Assembly (NCBI RefSeq): GCF_003111685.1
Contig: NZ_CP022189.1
Coordinates: 2,000,001 to 2,064,000 of the forward strand
Direction of reading: 5' to 3'
Source of the DNA: Alloyangia pacifica
GTDB lineage: Bacteria; Pseudomonadota; Alphaproteobacteria; Rhodobacterales; Rhodobacteraceae
Length of the DNA: 64,000 nucleotides
The notes under the pieces are model-generated. The model did no database searches and was not told where the DNA came from. It saw only the letters and a list, made by a program, of their open reading frames with translations. Shown one piece after another: positions 45,212 to 53,355 of the stretch. Position numbers and translations under genes: made by a program. Each line of letters opens with the position of its first letter. The stretch's first letter is position 1.

Positions 45212-46456
45212 TCACACCTGCGCCTTCTCCCGCCCCGCCGACAGCGATTTCACCGGCCCCGAGGCGATCACCTCGCCGCTCTCGGCAAAGCGGTCGTGGT
45301 ACTGCTCGACCTTCGACAGATCGTAGAGATAGTTGACCATCGCCCCGCCTGACTGCCGCACGCCGTTTTCCGATAAGTCGGCCCCCGCGTGCACCGCCTG
45401 CACCATGGCGCCATTGCCGAGATGGAAGCGCGCCACCGGATCGCGCGGGCGACCGTCGCCGCGCTTGGCGGTCAGCAGGTAATGCGCCGCGAGCTGGGTC
45501 ATGCGCTTGGCATCCTGCGGATCGTAAGCCACCCCCTGCTCTTCCAGCCAGCGCACCAGCCCGGGGATCGGCGACAGCGTCACGAAGGTCTTCAGCCCCG
45601 GCAGGGTGCTGGCGAGATCCGACGCCACCTGCTTGATCAGCGAATTGCCAAAGGAAATCCCCGCCAGTCCTGGCTGGCAGTTGGAGATCGAGTAGAACAC
45701 CGCGGTATCGGCACCGGCTTCCTCCAGCGGCACGCGCCCCTCCTCGAGCAAGGCCTGGATCGAGCCCGGCACGCCGCGGGTCAGCGCCACCTCGACAAAG
45801 ATCAGCGGCTCGTCGGGCATCGCGGGATGGAAGAAGGCAAAGCAGCGCCGGTCGGGCGGCGCGAGCCGGCGGCGCAGGTCGTCCCAGCTCTGGATCGCAT
45901 GCACCGCCTCGTAGGCGATGATTTTTTCGAGCACATGCGCCGGGCTCTCCCAACTGATTGGCCGCAGCACCAGGAACCCCCGGTTGAACCAGCTCTTGAA
46001 CAGGTGCCGGAAATCCTCGTCCAGCGCTTCGAGCTCGGGCTCGCCACGGCCATGCCGCAGCAGATCGGCGCGCATGCGCACCAGCCGTTCGGTCGCCCCG
46101 GGCACCATGTTGAGCCGACGCAGAAGCTCGGCCCGCGGCGGCTCGGCGGCGGCCATGAAGGCGCGGTAGCTGCGCCCCGAGGGTTCGGCCTCATAGGCCG
46201 CGAGAGCCGCACGCACCGCCTCGGCATCGACGTTGAGTGCGGCGAGCCCGTGAAAGGCGACGAGCTTCTCCTCGCCGGACATGCCGTCGTAGCGCTGCAG
46301 CACGTGCCGCGCCAGCGTCGCCGCGACGGTCTCGCTGCGCGCCTCCAGAAGCTCCGTCACCAGTTCCGGCAGCGCCCGCGGATCACGCCGGAGCCGCGGC
46401 ACCGCCCCGGCGCGGCGATCAAAGATCGTGCTGAGCAAATCGGCGAAAAGACTCAT
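45212..46456 (-). CDS. malonyl-CoA decarboxylase
   Basis: This 414-residue enzyme converts malonyl-CoA to acetyl-CoA and CO2. The helical N-terminal domain (residues 1-115) and the GNAT-fold catalytic domain are both present. The catalytic Ser is within FYSISNCQPGL (Ser256 or Ser258) and the His is in RFHLGNGA (His345), as in the human enzyme. WFNRGFLVLRPISWESPAHVLEKIIAYEAVH is a strong family match. The ATG at 46456 fits the usual start. No malonate transporter or malonyl-CoA synthetase gene adjoins it, so here it may simply adjust malonyl-CoA levels. Confidence 0.93.
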   Translation of the reverse strand: MSLFADLLSTIFDRRAGAVPRLRRDPRALPELVTELLEARSETVAATLARHVLQRYDGMSGEEKLVAFHGLAALNVDAEAVRAALAAYEAEPSGRSYRAFMAAAEPPRAELLRRLNMVPGATERLVRMRADLLRHGRGEPELEALDEDFRHLFKSWFNRGFLVLRPISWESPAHVLEKIIAYEAVHAIQSWDDLRRRLAPPDRRCFAFFHPAMPDEPLIFVEVALTRGVPGSIQALLEEGRVPLEEAGADTAVFYSISNCQPGLAGISFGNSLIKQVASDLASTLPGLKTFVTLSPIPGLVRWLEEQGVAYDPQDAKRMTQLAAHYLLTAKRGDGRPRDPVARFHLGNGAMVQAVHAGADLSENGVRQSGGAMVNYLYDLSKVEQYHDRFAESGEVIASGPVKSLSAGREKAQV

Positions 46457-46823
46457 GCGAACTCCTTTCCCGGCGCCGCGCGCCCACTCTCGCCCAAGGG
46501 TGCGCAGCCCCGGTCCGCCTGACAAGCCTGTTCGCGCCAACGCCTCCGATCCGCGCGATATTCCCCGCTTTCGTCCAGCCCCCTTTGTTCTAGGGCCAAA
46601 TATCCCGGGGAGCCCGCGCAGCGAAGTGGCGCAGGGTGCCGTTACGCCGGGGCGCCAGCCCGCGGAAGAATGCCCACTGCCTAGGCATCTGCCCCGCCTC
46701 TGCCTGCCGCTTGGGCAAAAATCCCCCCTCCAGCGGCGCGGGCAATTGCCACGAATCGGCGCGCTCCTTACCGCTTGGTAAAAAATTCACAAAACACCCA
46801 CAGGGATGGAAAAGGACAGACGG
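46457..46823. other. divergent intergenic region with three palindromes
   Basis: This 367-base spacer separates malonyl-CoA decarboxylase from the divergent BMP importer operon. No gene is supported. It holds TGCCTAGGCA (46678-46687), GGCAATTGCC (46741-46750) and TTACC-gctt-GGTAA (46768-46781), all perfect palindromes lying in the half next to the importer. Confidence 0.65.
46768..46781 (+). promoter_or_regulatory. inverted repeat, possible operator of the BMP operon
   Basis: TTACC and GGTAA are perfectly inverted around a four-base centre, 43 bases before the ATG. With the two palindromes upstream it is a candidate repressor site. As a hairpin with a following A-run it would not act as a forward terminator. 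Confidence 0.4.
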
Positions 46824-47849
46824 ATGGCAATCGACACAACGGCCGGGAGGCTGACCCGGCGCGGACTGCTGAAAACCACCGGCGGGCTCGCCGCGCTCGC
46901 CAGCACCGGGCTCGCAGGCAAGCTGATGGCGCAGGAGCCGATCAGCGTCGCCGGCATCTACACCGTGCCGGTCGAGCAGCAATGGGTGAGCCGCATCCAC
47001 GTCGCTGCCGAAGCGGCCAAGGCGGCGGGGCTGATCAGCTACACCTACTCCGAGAACACCGCCAACACCGACTACCCCCGCGTCATGCGTGAATATGCCG
47101 AGAGCGGCGCGCAGCTCATCGTCGGCGAGATCTTCGGCGTCGAGCAGGAGGCCCGCGAGGTCGTGCTCGACTACCCGGACACGGCCTTCCTGCTGGGTTC
47201 GTCCTTCCTGCCCGACGAGGCCTACCCGAACCTCGGCGTTTTCGACAACTACATCCAGGATGCTTCGTACCTGTCGGGCATCATCGCCGGCGCGATGAGC
47301 GAGACCGGCAACATCGGCATGGTCGGCGGCTTCCCGATCCCCGAGGTGAACCGCCTCATGCACGCCTTCATGGCCGGCGTGCGCGAGGTCAAACCCGAAG
47401 CGACCTTCCAGGTCAGCTTCATCGGCTCCTGGTTCGATCCGCCCAAGGCCAAGGAAACCGCCTTCGCGATGATCGAAAACGGCGCCGACATGCTCTACGC
47501 CGAGCGCTTCGGCGTGTCGGACGCGGCGCAGGAAAAGGGCGTGCTGGCGATCGGCAACGTCATCGACACGCAGGCCGACTACCCCGAGACCGTGGTCGCC
47601 TCGGCGCTCTGGGACTTCGGCCCGACGCTGGCGGCGGCGCTGGAGAAGGTGGCGAGCGGCAGCTTCTCTGCCGAGAACTACGGCATCTATTCGTTCATGA
47701 AGGAAGGCGGCTGCGCGCTCGCCCCGCTCGGCACCTTCGAGGGCAAGGTCCCGCAGGAGGCGCTTGATCTGGTGGCCGAGAAGGAAGCGGCGATCAAGGA
47801 CGGGTCCTTCACCGTCGAGATCAACGACGAAGAGCCCAAGTCCTCGTGA
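46824..47849 (+). CDS. BMP-family ABC transporter substrate-binding protein
   Basis: This is a 341-residue lipoprotein-like/periplasmic binding protein of the basic membrane protein (PnrA, Med) family, which binds nucleosides or bases. The leader contains LTRRGLLKTTGGLAALASTG, a twin-arginine signal. The core has AGIYTVPVEQQWVSRIH, DYPDTAFLLGSSF, YLSGIIAGAMSETGNIGMVGG and DTQADYPETVVASALWD. The ATG at 46824 has AAAGGA seven bases upstream; the ATG at 46806 lacks one. It is the first gene of an importer-deaminase operon. Confidence 0.93.
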   Translation: MAIDTTAGRLTRRGLLKTTGGLAALASTGLAGKLMAQEPISVAGIYTVPVEQQWVSRIHVAAEAAKAAGLISYTYSENTANTDYPRVMREYAESGAQLIVGEIFGVEQEAREVVLDYPDTAFLLGSSFLPDEAYPNLGVFDNYIQDASYLSGIIAGAMSETGNIGMVGGFPIPEVNRLMHAFMAGVREVKPEATFQVSFIGSWFDPPKAKETAFAMIENGADMLYAERFGVSDAAQEKGVLAIGNVIDTQADYPETVVASALWDFGPTLAAALEKVASGSFSAENYGIYSFMKEGGCALAPLGTFEGKVPQEALDLVAEKEAAIKDGSFTVEINDEEPKSS

Positions 47850-47871
47850 GGGCGCGGCTGAGGACCCGGCA

Positions 47872-49410
47872 ATGACCAGGACCAAGGAGGCGCAGGACAT
47901 CGTCCTGCGCCTTTCCGGCATCACCAAGCGCTTCGGCGCGCTGACCGCCAATGACACCATCAGTTTTACGCTGGCGCGCGGCGAGGTCGTGGCGCTGCTC
48001 GGCGAGAACGGCGCCGGCAAGACCACGCTGATGAACATCCTCTTCGGCCATTACACCGCCGACGCGGGCAGCGTCGAAGTCTTCGGCCAGCCCCTGCCCC
48101 CCGGCCTGCCCGGCGCGGCGCTGGCGGCGGGCGTGGGCATGGTGCACCAGCATTTCACCCTCGCCGGCAATATGACCGTGCTCGAGAACATCCTGCTCGG
48201 CACCGCGCCGCTCTGGTCGCCCGGCCTCGGCCGCGCGGCGGCCCGGCGGCGGGTGCAGCAGCTCTCCCGCGATTTCGGCCTGTCGGTGCACCCCGATGCC
48301 CGCGTCGCGACCCTCTCGGTGGGCGAGCGGCAGCGGGTCGAGATCCTCAAGGCCCTCTACCGCGACGCCCGCATCCTCATCCTCGACGAGCCCACCGCCG
48401 TGCTCACCCCGCAGGAAAGCGACGCGCTCTTCGAAACGCTGCGCAAGGCGGTGGCGCAGGGGCTTTCGGTGATCTTCATCTCGCACAAGCTGCACGAGGT
48501 CATGGCGGTCTCGTCGCGCGTGCTGGTCCTCCGCCATGGCAAGCTCGTCGGCGAGGTGGCGACTGCCAAGACCGACCGCCACCAGCTCGCCGAGATGATG
48601 GTCGGCGCCGAGATCACCCCGCCCGCCCCCGCCGAAGCCCGTCCCGGCGCGACGCTTCTGCAGCTCAAACAGGTCTTCACCCCCGCCCGCGGCAACCGCA
48701 CCGGGCTGCGCGGCGTCGACCTTGAGCTGAAGGCCGGGCAGATCCTCGGCCTCGCCGGGGTCTCCGGCAATGGCCAGGGCGCGCTCGCCGACCTGCTCTC
48801 GGGTCTCGAGGCGCCCAGCGCGGGGATCATGGAACTGGCGGGCAAGCAGATCACGGACTGGACCCCCCGAGGCGCGCTCGACGCCCGCATCGGCCGCATC
48901 CCCGAGGACCGGCACAGGACCGGCACCATCGCCGATTTCACCCTTGCCGAGAACGCCGTGCTCGAGCGCTACGCTGAGTCTCCGATGGCGCGCCGCGGCT
49001 GGATGGACTGGTCCGCCGCCCGCCGCGCCGCCGAAGATATCATCAAGATCTACGACGTCCGCTGCCCCGGCCCCGAGACTCGCATCCGCCTGCTCTCGGG
49101 CGGCAACATGCAAAAGCTCATTCTTGGCCGGGTGCTCGAAGCGCAGCCCATGATCATCCTCGCCAATCAGCCCGTGCGGGGCCTCGACATCGGCGCGGTC
49201 ACCTACGTGCAGGAGCGTCTCATCGCCGCCCGCGACGCCGGCGCCGCCGTGCTGCTGATCTCCGAGGATCTCGACGAGGTGCTGATCCTCTCCGACGTGG
49301 TCCGGGTGATCTGCGAAGGCCGCCTCTCGCCGGAGTTCCCGCGCGGCAGCAAGACCCCCGCCGAGCTGGGCCAATGGATGGCCGGACAGGGATTCGACGA
49401 TGCCGCCTGA
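47872..49410 (+). CDS. BMP-type ABC transporter ATP-binding protein, two domains
   Basis: This is a 512-residue double ATPase. The first half has Walker A GENGAGKTT, signature LSVGERQRVEILKAL and Walker B ILILDEPTAVLTP. The second half has a degenerate Walker A (GVSGNGQGALADL), signature LSGGNMQKLIL and ANQPVRGLDIGAV in place of DEPxxGLD. This asymmetry is standard in the sugar/nucleoside class of importers. The ATG at 47872 starts just before the VLRLSGITKRFG strand, 22 bases after the binding protein. Confidence 0.95.
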   Translation: MTRTKEAQDIVLRLSGITKRFGALTANDTISFTLARGEVVALLGENGAGKTTLMNILFGHYTADAGSVEVFGQPLPPGLPGAALAAGVGMVHQHFTLAGNMTVLENILLGTAPLWSPGLGRAAARRRVQQLSRDFGLSVHPDARVATLSVGERQRVEILKALYRDARILILDEPTAVLTPQESDALFETLRKAVAQGLSVIFISHKLHEVMAVSSRVLVLRHGKLVGEVATAKTDRHQLAEMMVGAEITPPAPAEARPGATLLQLKQVFTPARGNRTGLRGVDLELKAGQILGLAGVSGNGQGALADLLSGLEAPSAGIMELAGKQITDWTPRGALDARIGRIPEDRHRTGTIADFTLAENAVLERYAESPMARRGWMDWSAARRAAEDIIKIYDVRCPGPETRIRLLSGGNMQKLILGRVLEAQPMIILANQPVRGLDIGAVTYVQERLIAARDAGAAVLLISEDLDEVLILSDVVRVICEGRLSPEFPRGSKTPAELGQWMAGQGFDDAA

Positions 49411-49526
49411 AATCCACCCTGACCTCACAGGCTCCCTCCGCCCTTCTTCTCTTCGTAAGTACGCACATCCCGCGCCCTCCACCTGCGCCGCACGCGGGGC
49501 AGAGTCACAGCCCGCCAGAGCCCCCC

Positions 49527-50573
49527 ATGCGCCTTGATCCCATAACCGCCCCTTCGCCAGCCCGCAGATTCGGCCTGCCCGCATTGGCACTCGGCGCCAC
49601 GGTGCTCGTCGCCATGGGGCTGGCCCTCATCGCCGGGGCCGACCCGCTCGCCACGCTTGGCCTCATCGCCCGCGGCGCCGCCGGCTCGAAGTTCGCGCTT
49701 CTTGAGACGCTCAACCGCGCCACGCCGCTCATTTTCACCGGGCTCGCGGTCTCGGTCGCCTTCCGCGCCAAGCTCTGGAACATCGGCGCCGAGGCGCAGC
49801 TTTACGCGGGCGCGCTTCTCACCGTGATCATCGGCACGCAATTCGGCCTGCCCGGCCCGCTCGCCCTGCCGCTCATGGCACTCGCCGCGGTGCTGGCGGG
49901 GGCGCTGGTGCTGCTCGGGCCGGTGCTGCTGAAGACCCGGCTCGGTGTCGACGAGGTGGTCACAACCTTGCTGCTCAACTTCATCATGGCGCTGTTCATC
50001 TCCTACCTGCTCGAGGGCCCGCTGAAGGACCCGATAGGCATGGGCTGGCCGAAGTCCTCGGCCCTGCCGCGCGATGCCCGCCTGCCGCGGATCGTCGAGG
50101 GGCTGCGGCTGCACTGGGGGTTCGGTCTGGCGCTGATCTCGGCGGCGGCCGTCTGGGTCATGCAGACCCGCACCACGCTCGGCTACGAAATCCGCGCCAC
50201 CGGCCTCAACCCCGAGGCGGCGCGCTTCGCCGGCATTCCGGTCGGCAGGGTGCTGGTCAAGACCGCGCTGATCTCCGGCGGGCTGGCGGCGCTGGCGGGC
50301 TTTTCCGAGGTGGCGGGGCTGAAGGGCAACCTCACCGCCGATCTCTCGCCCGGCTTCGGCTACACCGGCATCGTCGTCGCCATGCTGGCGCTCTTGCACC
50401 CCCTTGGGGTCATCGTCTCGGCGCTCTTCGTGGCGGGGATCTTCGTAGGTGCCGACAGCATGTCGCGCGCCGCGGGGGTCCCGACCTATATCGCCGACAT
50501 CCTCTTGGCCGCCGCGCTGCTCTTCATGGTGCTGGCGATCCTTCTGACAAGGTTCCGGGTGGTGCGCGGATGA
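49527..50573 (+). CDS. BMP-type ABC transporter permease 1
   Basis: This is a 348-residue permease with about ten helices. Recognised by RATPLIFTGLAVSVAFRAKLWNIGAEAQLY, the hallmark of nucleoside-importer permeases (YufP/BmpC class), and by GVDEVVTTLLLNFIMALFISYLLEGPLKDP. The ATG at 49527 begins just before the first basic stretch. It overlaps the next permease gene by four bases. Confidence 0.94.
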   Translation: MRLDPITAPSPARRFGLPALALGATVLVAMGLALIAGADPLATLGLIARGAAGSKFALLETLNRATPLIFTGLAVSVAFRAKLWNIGAEAQLYAGALLTVIIGTQFGLPGPLALPLMALAAVLAGALVLLGPVLLKTRLGVDEVVTTLLLNFIMALFISYLLEGPLKDPIGMGWPKSSALPRDARLPRIVEGLRLHWGFGLALISAAAVWVMQTRTTLGYEIRATGLNPEAARFAGIPVGRVLVKTALISGGLAALAGFSEVAGLKGNLTADLSPGFGYTGIVVAMLALLHPLGVIVSALFVAGIFVGADSMSRAAGVPTYIADILLAAALLFMVLAILLTRFRVVRG

Positions 50574-51517
50574 CCGAGATCGTCGATATCCTCCTCTCCG
50601 CCAGCTTCTGGGCCGCGGTGCTGCGCATCGCCTCGCCGCTGATCTTCGCCACGCTCGGAGAGCTGATCTGCGAGCGCGCCGGCGTTCTGAACCTCGGCAT
50701 CGAGGGCATCATGGTCTTCGGCGCCTTCGCCGGCTGGATGGCGGTCTACGCGGGGCTCGGGCTCTGGCCCGGGGTGCTGGTGGCGCTGCTGGCGGGCATG
50801 GCCTTTGGTGCGCTCCACGCGCTGCTGACGGTGCCCTTCGGCCTGTCGCAACACGTCGTCGGGCTCGGCATCACCATGCTGGCCACATCCTCGGCCTATT
50901 ACGCCTACCGCCTCGCCCTGCCCGAGGTCACCAGCCCGCCGCGCATCACGCCCTTCCAGCCTCTGCACATCCCGGGGCTCTCGGACATCCCCTGGCTCGG
51001 GCAGGCGCTCTTTTCGCAGACCGCGCTCACCTGGGCGGCCTTCGGTTGCGTGGCCGTCGTGGCGTTGGTGCTCTACCGCACGCCGCTCGGCCTCGCGGTA
51101 CGCGCGGCAGGCGAGAGCCCGCAGGCGGTCGAAGCACAGGGCCTCTCTGTCACCGCGATCCGCATGGGCGCCGTCATCGTCGGCTCGGGCCTCATGGCCG
51201 TGGGCGGCGCCTTCCTGACCATGTCGGCCTTCTCGTCCTTCTTCTTCGAGATGGTCAACGGCCGCGGCTGGATCTGCATCGCGCTGGTGGTCTTCGGCGC
51301 GTGGAAGCCGGGCAAGGCGCTCCTCGGCGCGTTGCTGTTCGCCGGCTTCGACGCGCTGCAGATCCGCCTTCAGCAGACGCCCATGGGACAGTTCGTGCCG
51401 TATCAGGTCTTCCTGATGATCCCCTATGTGCTGTCGATCCTCGCCCTCATCCTCATGTCGCGCCGGGCCGAGGTGCCCGCAGCGCTGATGACCCCCTTCA
51501 ACAGCGGAGAGCGCTGA
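50570..51517 (+). CDS. BMP-type ABC transporter permease 2
   Basis: This is a 315-residue second permease (YufQ/BmpD class). It has RIASPLIFATLGELICERAGVLNLGIEGIMVFGAF, the family signature, and LSQHVVGLGITMLATSSAYYAY. It starts in an ATGA overlap with permease 1 and ends immediately before the deaminase ATG, so the operon is compact. Confidence 0.94.
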   Translation: MTEIVDILLSASFWAAVLRIASPLIFATLGELICERAGVLNLGIEGIMVFGAFAGWMAVYAGLGLWPGVLVALLAGMAFGALHALLTVPFGLSQHVVGLGITMLATSSAYYAYRLALPEVTSPPRITPFQPLHIPGLSDIPWLGQALFSQTALTWAAFGCVAVVALVLYRTPLGLAVRAAGESPQAVEAQGLSVTAIRMGAVIVGSGLMAVGGAFLTMSAFSSFFFEMVNGRGWICIALVVFGAWKPGKALLGALLFAGFDALQIRLQQTPMGQFVPYQVFLMIPYVLSILALILMSRRAEVPAALMTPFNSGER

Positions 51518-52804
51518 ATGGCCACTTTCGACATCCTCGTCACCGGCGGCACCCTGCCGGACGGCACCATTGCCGATATCGGCATCACCAAGGGCCGCAT
51601 CACCGCCATCGGCGACCTGACCGGCTCCGAGGCGGGCGAGACCATCGATGCCGCGGGCAACCTCGTCTCGCCGCCCTTCGTCGATCCGCATTTCCACATG
51701 GATGCGACGCTCAGCTACGGCACCCCGCGGATCAATGCCTCGGGCACCCTGCTCGAGGGCATCAACCTCTGGGGCGAGCTGCGCGAAGAGGCGACGGTCG
51801 ACGAGATGGTCAGCCGCGCGCTGGAATATTGCGACTGGGCCGTCTCTCTGGGCCTGCTGGCGATCCGCAGCCATGTGGACACCACGCCTGATCACCTCAA
51901 CACCGTCACCGCCATGCTCGAGGTGCAGGAGCGGGTAAAGCCCTACCTTGACCTGCAGCTCGTCGCCTTTCCGCAGGACGGCTTCCTGCGCAGCGCCACG
52001 GGGCGCGAGAACCTGATCCGCGCGCTCGACATGGGCGTCGGCGTGGTCGGCGGCATCCCCCATTTCGAGCGGACCATGGCGGACGGCGCCGCATCGCTGA
52101 AGGAGCTTTGCGAGATCGCCGCCGAGCGCGGCCTGCTGGTCGACATCCATTGCGACGAGACCGACGACCCCCTGTCGCGTCACATCGAGGCATTGGCCTT
52201 CGAGACCCAGCGGCTCGGGCTGCAGGGGCGCGTGGCGGGCAGCCACCTCACCTCGATGCACTCCATGGACAACTATTACGTGTCAAAGCTCCTACCGCTG
52301 ATCGTGGAAGCGGAAATCTCCGCCATTCCCAACCCGCTGATCAACATCACCCTGCAGGGGCGGCATGATACCTACCCCAAGCGCCGGGGCCTCACCCGGG
52401 TCAAGGAGATGCAGGCCATGGGCATTCGCGTCGGCTGGGGGCAGGACTGCGTGCGCGACCCGTGGTACTCGCTCGGCACCGGCGACATGCTGGACGTCGC
52501 CTTCATGGGGCTGCACGTGGCGCAGATGACCTCGCCGCAGGAGATGGCCCGCTGCTTCACCATGGTGACCGAGGAGAACGCGAAGATCCTGCATCTGGAG
52601 GACTACGGGCTGGCCGAGGGCAACATGGCCTCGTTGGTGGTTCTGGATGCGGGGGATCCCATCGAGGCGCTGCGGCTGCGGCCCGACCGGCTCTGCGTGA
52701 TATCCAAGGGCAAGGTGGTGTCGCAGCAGGCCCGCAACGACGCAAAGCTCGCCCTCCCCGGCCGTCCCGGCAGCGTGCGGCGGCGGCACAAGGTAAAGTC
52801 CTGA
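51518..52804 (+). CDS. CodA-family cytosine deaminase-like amidohydrolase
   Basis: This is a 428-residue metal-dependent deaminase. Metal ligands line up with E. coli CodA at a constant offset of three: His58/His60 (DPHFHMD), His211 and Glu214 (HCDET), His243 (SHLTSMHS) and Asp310 (GQDCVRDPW). Gln153 matches CodA Gln156, which contacts cytosine. Residue 311 is Cys where E. coli has Asp314, a residue known to set substrate preference, so cytosine may not be the best substrate. Isoguanine, a modified pyrimidine or an AtzC-like triazine are alternatives. It starts one base after the permease stop, so the imported base is probably deaminated at once. Confidence 0.9.
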   Translation: MATFDILVTGGTLPDGTIADIGITKGRITAIGDLTGSEAGETIDAAGNLVSPPFVDPHFHMDATLSYGTPRINASGTLLEGINLWGELREEATVDEMVSRALEYCDWAVSLGLLAIRSHVDTTPDHLNTVTAMLEVQERVKPYLDLQLVAFPQDGFLRSATGRENLIRALDMGVGVVGGIPHFERTMADGAASLKELCEIAAERGLLVDIHCDETDDPLSRHIEALAFETQRLGLQGRVAGSHLTSMHSMDNYYVSKLLPLIVEAEISAIPNPLINITLQGRHDTYPKRRGLTRVKEMQAMGIRVGWGQDCVRDPWYSLGTGDMLDVAFMGLHVAQMTSPQEMARCFTMVTEENAKILHLEDYGLAEGNMASLVVLDAGDPIEALRLRPDRLCVISKGKVVSQQARNDAKLALPGRPGSVRRRHKVKS

Positions 52805-52822
52805 GCGCAGCCGGAACAATTC

Positions 52823-52842
52823 GCTGTCCCTGCGGGGACAGC
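52823..52842. terminator. hairpin downstream of tRNA-Glu copy 1
   Basis: GCTGTCCC (52823-52830) and GGGACAGC (52835-52842) form a perfect eight-base stem with loop TGCG. It lies downstream of the minus-strand tRNA and of the convergent deaminase. The flank is T-rich (GGTTTTC) only on the plus side. Confidence 0.55.
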
Positions 52843-52950
52843 GGTTTTCACGGACACCAAGGCCAAGCCGGGAACGCGAGAATGTCCCGCGAAACGCGCG
52901 TGCCCTTGGCGGTGCCAATCGCTGCCTTGTTCATGCTGTATTGAGAGAAA

Positions 52951-53025
52951 TGGCAGCCCGTAGGGGAATCGAACCCCTCTTTCCAGGTTGAAAACCTGGC
53001 GTCCTAACCGATAGACGAACGGGCC
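52951..53025 (-). tRNA. tRNA-Glu (anticodon TTC), copy 1
   Basis: This is 75 bases including encoded CCA (TGG at 52951-52953). The acceptor arm GGCCCGT pairs with ACGGGCT, with one G-U at the first pair. The anticodon arm is CCAGG-TTTTCAA-CCTGG with anticodon TTC (complement of 52990-52992). The T arm is AGGGG-TTCGATT-CCCCT. Confidence 0.97.
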
Positions 53026-53111
53026 ATTGCAACGCGGCCACCGAAACTATCGACCCGGTGGAGAGGCTGTTGCGAACCTCATGAACCCCAGCTGACCCGG
53101 TCTCTGACCCC

Positions 53112-53147
53112 GGTTTTGCCTGTCCCCGCGGGGACAGAAACAAAACC
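53112..53147. terminator. nested hairpin downstream of tRNA-Glu copy 2
   Basis: TGTCCCCGCGGGGACA at 53121-53136 is a perfect 16-base palindrome. Around it GGTTTTG (53112-53118) pairs with CAAAACC (53141-53147). It lies between the two tRNA genes, just after copy 2 on the minus strand. It shares the TGTCCC-GGGACA core with the hairpin after copy 1. Confidence 0.6.
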
Positions 53148-53149
53148 AG

Positions 53150-53224
53150 TGGCAGCCCGTAGGGGAATCGAACCCCTCTTTCCAGGTTGAAAACCTGGCG
53201 TCCTAACCGATAGACGAACGGGCC
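53150..53224 (-). tRNA. tRNA-Glu (anticodon TTC), copy 2
   Basis: This is identical over all 75 bases to copy 1, with encoded CCA (53150-53152) and anticodon complement at 53189-53191. It is transcribed first, from the promoter-like sequence at 53244-53272. The gap to copy 1 is 124 bases. Confidence 0.97.
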
Positions 53225-53243
53225 GTGCCGGCTGGTGAGGGGC

Positions 53244-53272
53244 GTTCTAGTCAAAGCTCCGACCCCTTGCAA
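53244..53272 (-). promoter_or_regulatory. promoter of tRNA-Glu copy 2
   Basis: On the minus strand TTGCAA (53272-53267) and TAGAAC (53249-53244) are 17 bases apart, 20 bases before the tRNA 5' end. Spacing and position fit a sigma-70-type promoter. Confidence 0.55.
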
Positions 53273-53355
53273 GCGGAATTTTGCGGTTTTTTCACCCATC
53301 CGTGACTTTTTCTCAAGACACTGATGTAAAATGATAAATACCCAAGAGAATCCAC

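Noticed and set aside
46457..46823. Purine-type riboswitch before the BMP operon
   Set aside because: No conserved three-way junction or loop-loop pattern could be found by eye; only short palindromes are present.
52951..53224. tRNA-Glu pair as an integration site of a mobile element
   Set aside because: No integrase, no partial tRNA 3' copy and no foreign-looking genes are nearby; both copies are full length with CCA.
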